A stretch of DNA of 64,000 bases from Pseudomonas jessenii. Its GTDB lineage: Bacteria > Pseudomonadota > Gammaproteobacteria > Pseudomonadales > Pseudomonadaceae. Of this stretch, positions 9,206-18,934 are shown piece after piece. Position 1 is the stretch's first letter. Every line of letters starts with the position of its first letter. Both the position numbers and the translations under genes were made by a program. A model generated the notes under the pieces. It saw nothing but the letters and a program-made list of their open reading frames with translations. It searched no databases and had not been told where the DNA came from. The stretch covers positions 806,001-870,000 of the forward strand of contig NZ_NIWT01000002.1 of NCBI RefSeq assembly GCF_002236115.1, given 5' to 3'.

Positions 9206-10525
9206 CTAAACGGTTCTGACTGCCAAAGCTTTTTGCCGACGATACAGAATCGTCGTTGCCGTGAATCCGCACACCGCCGCGAACATCAGCCAGTAGGCAG
9301 GTGATGCCTTGTCTCCCGTGGCCTGGACAAGCAGCGTCGAGATTGCTGGGGTAAAACCGCCAAACACCGCGGTGGCCAAACTGAAGGCCAGTGAAAACCC
9401 GACCACCCGCACGTTCTGTGGCATGACTTCGGTCAGTGCCGCGACCATGGCGCCGTTGTAAATGCCAAAGAAGAATGAGAAGTACAGCAGAACAGCGAGC
9501 AGTCGTTCGAAACTCGCCGCCTCTGCCAGCCAGTGCATGGCGGGATAGGCGGTGAAGATGCACAGCAACGATATCGCCAGCAAAAGTGGGCGCCGGCCAA
9601 TGCGGTCGGAAAGGGCGCCGCCGATAGGCAGCCAGATAAAGTTGCTGATGCCGACCAGCAGTGTGACCACCAGGCTGTCGGTGGTGCTCAAGTTCAGTAC
9701 TGTCCTGCCAAACGTCGGTGTGTAGACTGTAATCAGGTAGAACGTGGTGGTGGTCATGGACGCCAGCAAGCCGCCCGCCAGCACGGTGCGCCAGTTGTCA
9801 CGCATCGAGCGAAAAACTTCGCGAGTGGTTGGGCGATGGCTGCGCGCAGTGAAGGCAACGGTTTCTTCCAGTGAGCGGCGAATAATGAAAATGAACGGGA
9901 TGATCACGCAGCCAATGAAGAACGGAATTCGCCACCCCCAATCGGCGATCTCAGCGGCTTGCATCGTGGCATTGATCGTGTAGCCCAACGCGGCCGCGAC
10001 GACGATCGCTACCTGTTGGCTGGCCGATTGCCAACTGGTGTAGAAACCGGTGTGACCGGGGGTGGAAATTTCCGCTAGGTACACGGAAACACCGCCCATT
10101 TCTGCGCCGGCGGAGAAGCCCTGTAGCAGCCTGCCCAATAACACCAGAATCGGTGCCGCCACGCCGATGGCGGTATAGCCCGGCACCAGGGCGATCAATA
10201 CGGTACCGGCGGCCATGATCGACAGCGTCACGATCAGCCCCTTGCGACGGCCCACCTTGTCGATGTACGCCCCCAGCACAATGGCGCCTAACGGACGCAT
10301 CAGGAATCCGGAGCCGAATACCGCGAAGGTCATCATCAGCGAGGCAAACTCACTGGTGGCTGGAAAGAAGGTCTGGGAGATGTAGGTCGCGTAGAACCCG
10401 AACAAAAAGAAGTCGAACTGCTCGAGAAAGTTACCGCTGGTGACCCGCAGAATGGCGCCCAATTTGGACCCCTTGGCTCGGGTTGTTGCCGTTGTCGTTT
10501 TCATCATGGCTACCGTTATGCTCAC
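9206..10525 (-). CDS. tcuC: Tricarballylate/citrate:proton symporter (MFS, metabolite:H+ symporter family)
   Basis: A 12-TM MFS permease of the MHS (CitA/TcuC) type, 439 aa. Family features are the N-terminal [27 protein letters not shown] between TM2 and TM3, and [15 protein letters not shown]. It would import tricarballylate or citrate with protons. It is the third gene of tcuA-tcuB-tcuC, starting 29 bp after tcuB. The listed start is a GTG; ATG codons at 10507 and 10504 are possible alternatives that trim the N-terminus by six or seven residues. Assignment rests on sequence pattern plus neighbours. Confidence 0.88.
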   Translation of the reverse strand: MSITVAMMKTTTATTRAKGSKLGAILRVTSGNFLEQFDFFLFGFYATYISQTFFPATSEFASLMMTFAVFGSGFLMRPLGAIVLGAYIDKVGRRKGLIVTLSIMAAGTVLIALVPGYTAIGVAAPILVLLGRLLQGFSAGAEMGGVSVYLAEISTPGHTGFYTSWQSASQQVAIVVAAALGYTINATMQAAEIADWGWRIPFFIGCVIIPFIFIIRRSLEETVAFTARSHRPTTREVFRSMRDNWRTVLAGGLLASMTTTTFYLITVYTPTFGRTVLNLSTTDSLVVTLLVGISNFIWLPIGGALSDRIGRRPLLLAISLLCIFTAYPAMHWLAEAASFERLLAVLLYFSFFFGIYNGAMVAALTEVMPQNVRVVGFSLAFSLATAVFGGFTPAISTLLVQATGDKASPAYWLMFAAVCGFTATTILYRRQKALAVRTV

Positions 10526-10554
10526 TATTGTTTTTGGAATGAGTGCTTTAGCCG

Positions 10555-11712
10555 TCAGTCGCTGCCGGCGTTGATCGGGTTGGGTTGACGCTTCTCGATG
10601 GCGTGTTTGAGCAACGCTGCGCTGCGGAATATTCCATGGGCGAATTTGCTGTAGGGCATGGTCAAGAAAAACGCCATGACCAGGCCCAGATGAATAGCCA
10701 ACATCAAGCCCAAGGCGCTGGTTTCACGCAAAGCCAGTAGCGCCAGTCCGCTTGCGCTGACCAGAAACAGCAGCGCGATGAAGCCGCGATCCATGGGTTT
10801 TTGCTTCTCATCGCCGTGCGCAGGGTTGCGACGCAGGTTCAGCCAAAGAAGACCCGCCGGGCCGATCAGCAGGCCGATGCCACCAGCAATACCCAACATC
10901 ACCGGCAAGCTGAAGATCGGATAAGGCGCCGACCACTTCAGCAGATAGTGAAAGAGCGTGGCGACACCGGTGGCGGCGAAGCACAGCATGAAGCCGTAGA
11001 AGGTGAGGTGGTGGAATCGGCGTCGCCACAAGGTGAACTGATCGTCGGCGTTGTTGCAGCCTTCGCCATGGCCGCCGTCCAGGTATTTGAGCTTCGCGAC
11101 GTTGGCCGTAGCCTCCAATGCAGCGGACGTTTTCAACGGCAGTGGCGCTGCGACCGGTGAAACGTTGCGCCAGAAGCGCCGTACACCCATGGTCAGGGCA
11201 AGTACCGCAAAGCCGAACACTGTGCCGAACATCAGCGCCAGGGTGTTATGCGGGAAAATCTTGTAGAAGTCGCCCCCGGGAATGGCCGTGAACAGGTTGC
11301 CCATGAGCATCAGGGTCAGGCATAAAAACAAGGCCAGTCCCCCACCGGAAGCCAGCGCCAGGGTCAGGCCGTTGCGCTGATACAACCTGCCCATCACTTG
11401 CGGCCAGGCGTATTCGGCGTAAGTATCCAGGCGCACTTTGGCCATGGCTTTGGGTATGTTGACGTCGAATTCGTGTGGGGCGGCGTACTGACAGGCGTGC
11501 AGGCACGCGCCGCAGTTATGGCACAAGTTCGCCAGGTAATGGATGTCGGCCTGAGTGAATTCCAAACGCCGAGTCATCGCAGGAAATACCGCGCAAAAAC
11601 CTTCGCAATAACGGCAGGCATTACAGATGGTCATCTGCCGCTGGACTTCACTTTCGTCAAGATTCAACACGGGGATCAACCCGCCCGATGCTTGGGGATC
11701 AAACAGTTGCAT
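10555..11712 (-). CDS. tcuB: Tricarballylate utilization protein B (Fe-S membrane electron carrier)
   Basis: A 385-residue membrane protein with an N-terminal ferredoxin-like domain bearing two cysteine clusters (C30, C33, C36, C40 and C64, C67, C70, C74) suited to 4Fe-4S centres, followed by about six hydrophobic helices. In the known pathway TcuB reoxidises the FAD of TcuA and passes electrons to the membrane quinone pool. The start at 11712 has GGAGT upstream and overlaps the end of tcuA by 14 bp, which suggests translational coupling. A longer frame to 11787 has no support. Confidence 0.9.
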   Translation of the reverse strand: MQLFDPQASGGLIPVLNLDESEVQRQMTICNACRYCEGFCAVFPAMTRRLEFTQADIHYLANLCHNCGACLHACQYAAPHEFDVNIPKAMAKVRLDTYAEYAWPQVMGRLYQRNGLTLALASGGGLALFLCLTLMLMGNLFTAIPGGDFYKIFPHNTLALMFGTVFGFAVLALTMGVRRFWRNVSPVAAPLPLKTSAALEATANVAKLKYLDGGHGEGCNNADDQFTLWRRRFHHLTFYGFMLCFAATGVATLFHYLLKWSAPYPIFSLPVMLGIAGGIGLLIGPAGLLWLNLRRNPAHGDEKQKPMDRGFIALLFLVSASGLALLALRETSALGLMLAIHLGLVMAFFLTMPYSKFAHGIFRSAALLKHAIEKRQPNPINAGSD

Positions 11713-13153
11713 GTCGAGACTCCGTGTTTGCAGATGAAACGCCAAAGCCCACCGAAGCGGCCGCCTGCACACCGGCGATGCGGCCAAACGCAGTACCGAT
11801 TGCCATGCCGATGCCGGCGGTGTAGCCCTTGCCCAGGATGTTGCCGGCCATCATTTCACCCGCGACGAACAGGTTGGGGCTCGCTTTGCCGTTGAAATGC
11901 ACGGCAGCGGTTTCGTCGGTGGCGAGGCCGAGGTAGGTGAACGTGACACCCGGTTTAAGCGGGTAGGCGTAGAAAGGTGGTTTCACCAATGGCCGCGCCC
12001 AATGGGTTTTGGCGGGCAACAGTCCTTGGGTGTGGCAGTCGTCCAACGCCGTGTGATCGAACGTGCCAACGCGGCAGGCGCTGTTGTAGTCCTCGATAGT
12101 CTTGACGAATTTTTCTTGAGGCAGCTTCAACTGGCGGGCAAGGTCTTGCAGAGTATTGGCGGTGGTTCCGGGAAAGACCGGGGGCATGAAGCGGCCAATA
12201 GCTTGTTGATCGATGATCGAATACGCCTGTTGACCGGGTTGTCCGGCCACCAGACGCCCCCAGATCGCATAACGTTTTGGCCAGAAATCCTCACCTTCGT
12301 CGTAGAAGCGTTCGCCATCACGGTTGACCACCACACCCAGCGATACGCAGTCGATTCGGGTGCAGATGCCGCCGTCGTAGAGCGGCGCGCGGGCATCAAT
12401 CGCGACCATGTGGGCTTGCGTCGGATCGCCGATCACATCTGCGCCAAGTTCGAGCATGCGCCGTAGCAAAATGCCGGTGTTGAATCGGGTGCCCCGGATC
12501 AGGAAATTATCCGATGGCCATTCACCGCGTTCGTTCTGTCCCCAGGCTTCGCGCAGCCATTCACGGTTGGATTCGAAGCCGCCGGCCGCCAACACGCAGG
12601 CCCGGGCTTCAATGCGTTCTGCGGCGAAACGCTGTCCATCTACCTCATGTTCGCCCACATGGGCGGCGACGAATTTCCCCTCATCCAACTCAATGTCGGT
12701 CACTTGCGTGTTGTAGCGAACTTTTACACCCAGGCGCTCGGCGCTGCGGAAATACGCATTGACCAGCGCTTTGCCGCCGCCCATAAAAAAAGCATTGGTC
12801 CGCGCCACGTGCAGCGCGCCGGACAGCGGTGGCTGAAAGTGCACGCCGTGTGAACGCATCCAGTCGCGGCAAGAAGACGATGCCCGAATGGCAATGCGTG
12901 CAAGCTTTTCATCCGTGAGGCCACCGGTAACCTTCAACAGGTCTTGCCAGTATTCTTCTTCCGGATAAGCATCGATCAGCACGCCCTGCGGTTCGTCGTG
13001 CATGCACCGCAGGTTACGGGTGTGTTGGGAGTTGCCACCGCGCCAGATTTTCGGAGAGGCTTCCAGCAGCATCACGCTGGCGCCCGCTTCTCGCGCCATC
13101 AGAGCGGCGCACAAGGCAGCATTGCCACCCCCTATGATTAAGACATCGATCAT
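11699..13153 (-). CDS. tcuA: FAD-dependent tricarballylate dehydrogenase
   Basis: A flavoprotein of 484 aa that oxidises tricarballylate to cis-aconitate. The N-terminal Rossmann fold has the dinucleotide motif [17 protein letters not shown], and the C-terminal part has the fumarate reductase/succinate dehydrogenase-like flavoprotein pattern ([17 protein letters not shown], then [18 protein letters not shown]). It is first in the tcuABC operon and lies downstream of the LysR gene at 13322 on the same strand, the order known from Salmonella. The cis-aconitate formed would enter the TCA cycle. Confidence 0.92.
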   Translation of the reverse strand: MIDVLIIGGGNAALCAALMAREAGASVMLLEASPKIWRGGNSQHTRNLRCMHDEPQGVLIDAYPEEEYWQDLLKVTGGLTDEKLARIAIRASSSCRDWMRSHGVHFQPPLSGALHVARTNAFFMGGGKALVNAYFRSAERLGVKVRYNTQVTDIELDEGKFVAAHVGEHEVDGQRFAAERIEARACVLAAGGFESNREWLREAWGQNERGEWPSDNFLIRGTRFNTGILLRRMLELGADVIGDPTQAHMVAIDARAPLYDGGICTRIDCVSLGVVVNRDGERFYDEGEDFWPKRYAIWGRLVAGQPGQQAYSIIDQQAIGRFMPPVFPGTTANTLQDLARQLKLPQEKFVKTIEDYNSACRVGTFDHTALDDCHTQGLLPAKTHWARPLVKPPFYAYPLKPGVTFTYLGLATDETAAVHFNGKASPNLFVAGEMMAGNILGKGYTAGIGMAIGTAFGRIAGVQAAASVGFGVSSANTESRHATV

Positions 13154-13321
13154 TATCGCTCCTCGATTTGCAAGGAAGCGGGAACGAAGTGCTCCTTGCG
13201 AGTGGGAAGAACGATAGGGTGGGGAAGGAGTGGCCGAAAGGCTGCTTTTGACGCGGGGTGTTTAGTTTTTCTAAAGGCGTTGTCGTCAGGAGATGTCCGG
13301 GGTTGAGCGAGGATTACGCGT

Positions 13322-14248
13322 CTACCCTTCTATCCACGTAGCTCCAGGCCACTGTTTGTCGACGACCAACTGTCGCGCCACATCGACAATGACCAACCGC
13401 GTTGCCAGCGCCGCCGGAGAGAGTTCGTCGTCAGCCAGCGTCGCCAGAAGATTACGCCGGCCCACATGGGGATCGGCAATCCTGATCAGTGAAAGCCCTG
13501 ACCCGTCTTTCAATGCTGCGGCCGCCCCCGGTTGTATCGTTGCCGCATGACCGGCCCGAACGGCGTTCATCAAAACAGCGAGACCGTCGACTTCCATAAT
13601 TACATTGGGTGTTAGCCCGACCCGCTCGAACGCACTCATCAATGCCGAGCGCAATCCATGTTGCACGCTGGGCATCACCAGCGGCAGGCCGCCGAGGTCG
13701 GCTAACTGCACGCTGTCACCAGAAGGCGCTTGAGGCAGGCTGGGCGAGGCAATGACAAACAGCTTTTCATCCAGCAGCGGAGTCACGCTCCAGCGTTTAC
13801 CCCCTTCGAGCTGGAACAGGATGGCCAGGTCAATTTGCCGTGCGTTGAGCTGCGCCGCCAAGTGGCCGGAAAGCATTTCCACCAAATGCAGTTGTATGTC
13901 CGGATAACGCGCACGCATTGCGTTGATCAACGGCAACGCGAGCACCGTCGCGGTAGTCGGTGGTAAGCCGACGCTGACATAACCGCTCATTCGCCCGCGA
14001 TGGGCGGCCATGATGGCATTTTCCGCCTGGCGTAGCGTCAGTTGGGCATGGTGTAAAAACGCAAATCCGGCGCTAGTGGGCGTCACACCGGTGGAGGTTC
14101 GATTCAGGAGGCGGGTGCACAGTTCGCTTTCCAGCTTGGAGATTTGTTGACTGAGGGCTGACACACCAACGTCCAGTTCAAGTGCCGCACGCCCCAGGCT
14201 GCCAAGCTCAATGATTTTTACGAAATAGCGCAGTTGTCTCAATTCCAA
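13322..14248 (-). CDS. tcuR: LysR family regulator of the tcu genes
   Basis: A 308-residue LysR-type protein with an N-terminal winged HTH (MELRQLRYFVKIIELGSLG, then GVSALSQQISKLESEL) and a C-terminal effector domain. It lies 168 bp upstream of tcuA on the same strand. In the characterised tcu system the neighbouring LysR activates tcuABC when tricarballylate is present, so the name is given from context. The effector-binding residues were not analysed. Confidence 0.8.
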   Translation of the reverse strand: MELRQLRYFVKIIELGSLGRAALELDVGVSALSQQISKLESELCTRLLNRTSTGVTPTSAGFAFLHHAQLTLRQAENAIMAAHRGRMSGYVSVGLPPTTATVLALPLINAMRARYPDIQLHLVEMLSGHLAAQLNARQIDLAILFQLEGGKRWSVTPLLDEKLFVIASPSLPQAPSGDSVQLADLGGLPLVMPSVQHGLRSALMSAFERVGLTPNVIMEVDGLAVLMNAVRAGHAATIQPGAAAALKDGSGLSLIRIADPHVGRRNLLATLADDELSPAALATRLVIVDVARQLVVDKQWPGATWIEG

Positions 14249-14384
14249 TGTGGCTGCTCCCAGCGAATTTGTTGTTCAAATACTTGAACGTTTGCCACGC
14301 AAGTTACGAAGTCGCAATAGCCACCCATGGCTAGCGGTGAATGAAAGATGCTAAGACTCGCGGTTTTTCGCCAATGCTCAGTAT

Positions 14385-15215
14385 TCAACGCCTGTTCAGG
14401 ACCAACGACCTCTCACTACCAGCCCCCAGCAATTCTCGATGTCCGCTGACTCCCACCTTTCGATAAAGTCGCTTGATGTAGGTAGCGGCGCTTGAGCGCT
14501 GGATGCCCATCAGGGGCGCAATGTCTTCCGCCCCCAGGCCACTGAGCAAATGCCTGAGCAGTTCACGGTCCCGGCGAGTCGGTTCAGGATAGAGCAACTC
14601 GACGCGTTGACTTAACAAGGACGGCATCTGATTGGCTTCGATAAAAGCGCGATAGTGCAAACGCGTGACTTGAATCAGTAACGGCGCAACCGACTCGATA
14701 AATTCAATTTCGTGCTGATTGAAATTGCCGTGCTCACGACCTCGATAGAAGTTGATCGACAGCCAGGCCCCGCCCTCTTCCTGATGATTGAGCAAGGCCA
14801 TGCGCTGGGAGATTTGCGGTTGCTCGTAGCAGACCCGCCGATAGTCACGATGGGTGATGTCTTCAACTGACTGAACCTGAGCCAGGATTCGCGCGCTGCC
14901 GTATTTTGCCCGGTGACCGAGCATCGCTTGGCGGTTGCCGTCCAGGCTGTGAAAACGCTCGACGTAGTCCCGAGAGATACGCGATATCTGCACGAGTCTT
15001 GCCTGATCGGAACACGACAACACCTGCGGCTCCTGGCCTTCCGGATAAGCGAAAATTGTACATTGAGCCAGCGGCATTTCACCCCGCACCAAGGTCAGTA
15101 ACTCTGCCGCCAACCAGGTTCGGCAATCCTCGCCTACCCGCGCCAATAGATGAGCAATTTCCCCTGTCGTCAGTGGGCTCTGAGGGTAAACGTTAGTTAG
15201 CAGCCAATGGTTCAT
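14385..15215 (-). CDS. LuxR-type HTH transcriptional regulator
   Basis: A 276-residue protein whose C-terminus carries a LuxR/GerE HTH (TRRDRELLRHLLSGLGAEDI, then SSAATYIKRLYRKVGVSGHR). The N-terminal 200 residues have no receiver-type Asp pattern and no autoinducer-binding signature that I can recognise; they may be a GAF-like sensor. It sits between tcuR and the LysR at 15289 on the same strand, so it may belong to the tricarboxylate regulatory group, but no target is evident. Confidence 0.82.
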   Translation of the reverse strand: MNHWLLTNVYPQSPLTTGEIAHLLARVGEDCRTWLAAELLTLVRGEMPLAQCTIFAYPEGQEPQVLSCSDQARLVQISRISRDYVERFHSLDGNRQAMLGHRAKYGSARILAQVQSVEDITHRDYRRVCYEQPQISQRMALLNHQEEGGAWLSINFYRGREHGNFNQHEIEFIESVAPLLIQVTRLHYRAFIEANQMPSLLSQRVELLYPEPTRRDRELLRHLLSGLGAEDIAPLMGIQRSSAATYIKRLYRKVGVSGHRELLGAGSERSLVLNRR

Positions 15216-15288
15216 TCAGGGATCAGTTCACGTGATGAAGGTTGGCGTTCGTGGGGTAGTGCGCGTACCAGCACTTAAGAGCGTAAGG

Positions 15289-16179
15289 TCATTTTTCCCA
15301 TTGTTCGAGCAGTATTGAGACGAATTTTTCCGCTGCCGGAGAGAGTGAAGCACCTCTCCGGTAAACCAGTCCCAACGATCGGTTAACTATGGGCTCTATC
15401 AAAGGGACACTTACCAATGTTGGATGATCCACAGCAGGCATTGCGAGGCTCGGCATTGCCGAGACTCCTAAGCCAGCTTCTACCAGGCCCAGCGATGTAG
15501 ACAGGTGTTGCACCTCATAGAACCATTGTGGACGCCAGCTCAAGCCGGACAAAGCGTGGTCAAGCAACATGCGGTTGCCGCTCAGGCGACCGACCCCGAT
15601 AAGGCGGTAATTGCTAAGTTCAGACCAGGTGACCGAGCTACGCTCGGCCAGCTCATGATCGCGTCGACAAGCTAAAACAAAAGGCTCGTTGACCAATGGC
15701 ACGAACTCTATGTCTGGGTGCTGTCCGCTCATCATGTTGATGCCAAAGTCGGCTTCGCCACGCAGAACAGCCTCCAGCCCTTCGTTCGCACTGAGATCAA
15801 GCAAGCGAATGCGGATTTGTGGATAGCGCTCGTTGTAGAGGCGGATTACCGAAGGGAGGAAGTAGAAGGCTGCGGTTGGGATGCAGGCAAGGGTTACACG
15901 GCCGCTCTGCCGCTCCGCCAACTCTCGGATGTTAAGTATCGAGTCGTCGAAGTCATCCAATAAGCGTCGTGCCTTGGGCAGGAAGTCTCGCCCAACGCTG
16001 GTGAGGCTTACCCTTCTTGTCGTGCGATCAAGAAGCGCTGTTCCCAATCCCTCTTCAAGCTTTTTCATTCTCCGACTCAGCGCGGGTTGAGAGAGATGCA
16101 ATGCATCGGCAGCTTCGTGGAAGCTTCCAAGTTCGGCGATCTTCACGAAAGATCGGATGTCATTGAGCTCATAATTCAC
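15289..16179 (-). CDS. LysR family regulator, divergent from the PrpF-like gene
   Basis: A 296-residue LysR-type regulator with an N-terminal HTH (IRSFVKIAELGSFHEAADAL, then LSQPALSRRMKKLEEGLG) and a periplasmic-binding-like effector domain. It is transcribed away from the PrpF-like gene across a 166-bp divergent region. It is therefore the likely regulator of the isomerase-DctA-CitMHS-OprD set, and a tricarboxylate is the expected effector (inference). Confidence 0.88.
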   Translation of the reverse strand: MNYELNDIRSFVKIAELGSFHEAADALHLSQPALSRRMKKLEEGLGTALLDRTTRRVSLTSVGRDFLPKARRLLDDFDDSILNIRELAERQSGRVTLACIPTAAFYFLPSVIRLYNERYPQIRIRLLDLSANEGLEAVLRGEADFGINMMSGQHPDIEFVPLVNEPFVLACRRDHELAERSSVTWSELSNYRLIGVGRLSGNRMLLDHALSGLSWRPQWFYEVQHLSTSLGLVEAGLGVSAMPSLAMPAVDHPTLVSVPLIEPIVNRSLGLVYRRGASLSPAAEKFVSILLEQWEK

Positions 16180-16345
16180 TTTTTTATCTCACTAGCCGAG
16201 AGTTGTTAAGCCCAGTCAGCCTAAATTCATCATTCGTAAAACGCAATAATCAGGCTGATATTTGCATTGGAAACAATTTTTAAAGCCTGCGACTCTTGCT
16301 CACAAGACATCAATTACCCCGATTGATCAACAAGAGTTAGTGTTC

Positions 16346-17428
16346 ATGCAACGAATTCCCTGTGTGCTAATGCGCGGTGGTACTTCCAAGGGCCCAGTGT
16401 TCCTCGACTGGGATCTACCTGTTGCGATCGAAGACCGTGATGAACTGCTGCTCAACCTCATGGGCTCTGGGCATGAACTGGAAATTGACGGCATTGGTGG
16501 CGGTAGCCCACAAACCAGCAAGGTGGCGATCGTCAGCCCGTCGCTGCATCCTGAGGCGGATGTCGACTATCTGTTCGTTCAAGTCATGGTCTCCCAGCGT
16601 CGAGTCGACACCGCGCCTAATTGCGGCAACATGCTTTGCGCCGTTGGCCCGTTCGCCATCGAGCAGGGGCTGGTAAAAGCCTCCAAAGACCTGACACGTG
16701 TGCGTATTCGCAACCTCAACACGGGCACTTTTGTGAACGCCGAGGTACAGACGCCCGGTGGGAAGGTCAGCTATGAAGGTGACACCGCCATCGATGGTGT
16801 GCCGGGTACCGCTGCTCCTGTGCAACTCACCTTCCTGGATGCTGCGGGCAGCAAGACCGGCAAGCTTTTCCCGACTGGGCAAACGCAGGATTTGATCGAC
16901 GGTATTCCAGTGACCTGCATCGACATGGCGATGCCGATGATGATCATCGAAGCTGGCCAACTGGGTAAGCGCGGCGATGAAAGTCCTGCTGAACTGGATG
17001 CCGACAAAGAGTTCCTGCGTCGCCTCGAGTCCTTGCGACTGCAAGCCGGCTTGGCAATGGGCCTGGGTGACGTCAGCGACAAAGTGATTCCCAAGCCTGT
17101 ACTGGTGTCACCGGCCAAGGCTGGCGGCACAATTCAGGTGCGCTACTTCATGCCACACAACTGCCACCGGGCCTTGGCGATCACCGGTTCCATCGGCCTT
17201 GCCACCGCTTGTGTCACTGAAGGCAGTGTGGTCACGCAATTGCTCGGCGGGGTTAGCGAGCCGCGCTTGAAGCAAGTACGCATTGAACATCCAAGTGGCG
17301 GGATAGATGTCGTATTGTCCTACACCGGCGATCAGGGTGAGACAATTCGTGCCTCAGTGGTGCGTACATCGCGCAGGCTGTTCTCCGGTTTTGTCTACGC
17401 CACGGCTTCCCAACGACTTGCCGGATAA
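16346..17428 (+). CDS. PrpF family isomerase (GalD-like 4-oxalomesaconate tautomerase or aconitate isomerase)
   Basis: A 360-residue protein of the PrpF family (diaminopimelate-epimerase fold). Visible features are the N-terminal RIPCVLMRGGTSKGPVFL, the GIGGGSPQTSKVAIV segment, and the NCGNMLCAVGPFAIEQGL block with a conserved cysteine. Family members isomerise the double bond of tricarboxylates: PrpF acts on methylaconitate and GalD on oxalomesaconate. The other gallate genes are absent here while tricarboxylate transporters follow, so trans-/cis-aconitate isomerisation is a reasonable alternative (inference). The start at 16346 matches the family N-terminus; the frame extends to 16262 without a good ribosome site. 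Confidence 0.85.
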   Translation: MQRIPCVLMRGGTSKGPVFLDWDLPVAIEDRDELLLNLMGSGHELEIDGIGGGSPQTSKVAIVSPSLHPEADVDYLFVQVMVSQRRVDTAPNCGNMLCAVGPFAIEQGLVKASKDLTRVRIRNLNTGTFVNAEVQTPGGKVSYEGDTAIDGVPGTAAPVQLTFLDAAGSKTGKLFPTGQTQDLIDGIPVTCIDMAMPMMIIEAGQLGKRGDESPAELDADKEFLRRLESLRLQAGLAMGLGDVSDKVIPKPVLVSPAKAGGTIQVRYFMPHNCHRALAITGSIGLATACVTEGSVVTQLLGGVSEPRLKQVRIEHPSGGIDVVLSYTGDQGETIRASVVRTSRRLFSGFVYATASQRLAG

Positions 17429-17484
17429 TTTCCCCTGGTCATTGCCGTTCTTGCATCAGCACAATTCTAAAAATGGGTGATGCC

Positions 17485-18798
17485 ATGAAAGTTGTAAAAT
17501 CGCTCTACTTCCAGATTCTCCTCGCCGTGCTGTTGGGTGTGCTGGTCGGACATTTTTGGTCGCAACAGGCCATCGCCTTGAAGCCGCTTGGTGATGCCTT
17601 CATCAAGTTGATCAAGATGATGATCGCTCCGGTGGTGTTCTGCACCATCGTCACCGGTATTGCCGGCATGAGCGACAAACGCTCCCTCGGGCGTCTGTTG
17701 AGCAAGACCATGCTGCTGTTCCTGGCACTGACCGTGATCAGTTTGATCATAGGCCTGGTGTCGGTCTACCTGTTCAAACCCGGTGTGGGCATGAACATTG
17801 ACCCCGCCCAGTTGAGCACCAAGGGACTGTCGCAATACACCGATTCCGCCGCGAAGCTGGGAGTGGTCGAGTTTTTCATGCACATCATCCCGGACACTTT
17901 CATCGGCGCTTTCAATAAGGGTGAAGTGCTGCCGGTGTTGTTCATCGCGGTGCTTTGCGGTTTCGCACTGTCGGCCATCGGCGAGCGTGGCAAGCCGGTA
18001 CTGGATGTACTGGAATCCGCCTCGCACATGGTGTTCAAGATTTTCTCCTATCTGATGCGCTTCGCTCCGATCGGTGCTTTTGGCGCGTTGGCATTCACCG
18101 TAGGCCAGTACGGTATTACATCGTTGGGCTCGCTGGCCAAGCTGATCATGACCTTGTACGTAGCCTGTGCCTTCTTCGTCTTTGTGGTGCTGGGGAGCAT
18201 TTGCCGGGCAAATGGCTTCAGTCTCTGGAAGTTGCTGCGCTACTTCCGCGAAGAGTTCCTGGTGGTGCTCGGGACTTCCTCAACCGAGCCGGTGATGCCG
18301 CGGATGTTGGAAAAGCTGCAAGCCCTGGGTTGCAAAAAAGGCGTGGTGGGGTTGGTGCTGCCAACGGGGTACTCGTTTAACCTCGACGGTACGGCAATCT
18401 ACCTATCGCTGGCAGCGGTATTCATTGCTCAAGCTTGCAACATCGATCTAAGCCTGACACAGACCGTGACCATGCTGGCCATCATGCTGTTGTCCTCGAA
18501 GGGTGCAGCAGGTGTGACCGGAGCCGGGTTTGTCGCGCTGGCGTCGACACTGACTGTGATCCATGACATTCCCTTGGCCGGCCTTGCACTGCTGATCGGT
18601 ATTGACCGCTTCATGTCGGAAGCCCGGGCCTTGACCAGTCTGGCAAGCAACGCCGTGGCTACCGTGGTGATGTCCATCTCGGAGAACGCTTGTGATCGCG
18701 AGACACTGATGCGGACTCTTGACGGCGAACCGTCGCCCTCCCTGGCACAAACCCAGAGTGAAAACTGGGATGGTCGCAAGGTCACGGAACACGTCTGA
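17485..18798 (+). CDS. dctA: C4-dicarboxylate transporter, DctA family (DAACS)
   Basis: A sodium/proton-coupled dicarboxylate importer of 437 aa with the DAACS hallmarks TSSTEPVMPRMLEKL, GYSFNLDGTAIYLSLA and SSKGAAGVTGAGFVALASTL. Housekeeping DctA imports succinate, fumarate and malate. Here it lies between the PrpF-like gene and a CitMHS transporter, so it may serve products or relatives of aconitate catabolism. The ATG at 17485 has GGGTGA seven bases upstream and is preferred to the ATG at 17473. The housekeeping copy would be elsewhere, so this is probably an island paralogue. Confidence 0.88.
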   Translation: MKVVKSLYFQILLAVLLGVLVGHFWSQQAIALKPLGDAFIKLIKMMIAPVVFCTIVTGIAGMSDKRSLGRLLSKTMLLFLALTVISLIIGLVSVYLFKPGVGMNIDPAQLSTKGLSQYTDSAAKLGVVEFFMHIIPDTFIGAFNKGEVLPVLFIAVLCGFALSAIGERGKPVLDVLESASHMVFKIFSYLMRFAPIGAFGALAFTVGQYGITSLGSLAKLIMTLYVACAFFVFVVLGSICRANGFSLWKLLRYFREEFLVVLGTSSTEPVMPRMLEKLQALGCKKGVVGLVLPTGYSFNLDGTAIYLSLAAVFIAQACNIDLSLTQTVTMLAIMLLSSKGAAGVTGAGFVALASTLTVIHDIPLAGLALLIGIDRFMSEARALTSLASNAVATVVMSISENACDRETLMRTLDGEPSPSLAQTQSENWDGRKVTEHV

Positions 18799-18840
18799 CC
18801 GGACACGCCTGAAACACCCAACAAACATTTCATTCAACTC

Positions 18841-18875
18841 CCCGCCAGGCACGGCTGATCGTACCGTCTGGCGGG
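18841..18875 (+). other. Intercistronic hairpin between dctA and the CitMHS gene
   Basis: Eight-base arms CCCGCCAG (18841-18848) and CTGGCGGG (18868-18875) form a stem with a 19-base loop. No T-tract follows, so it may attenuate or protect the mRNA rather than terminate fully. Confidence 0.4.
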
Positions 18876-18934
18876 TTCGAGGTCGTGCGCCTGCGCATCG
18901 GCCACGCTACTGATAAGAACAAGAGAACTGACCT

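Noticed and set aside
16346..17428. Part of a gallate degradation cluster (galD)
   Set aside because: No galA, galB or galC genes are present; neighbours are tricarboxylate and dicarboxylate transporters.
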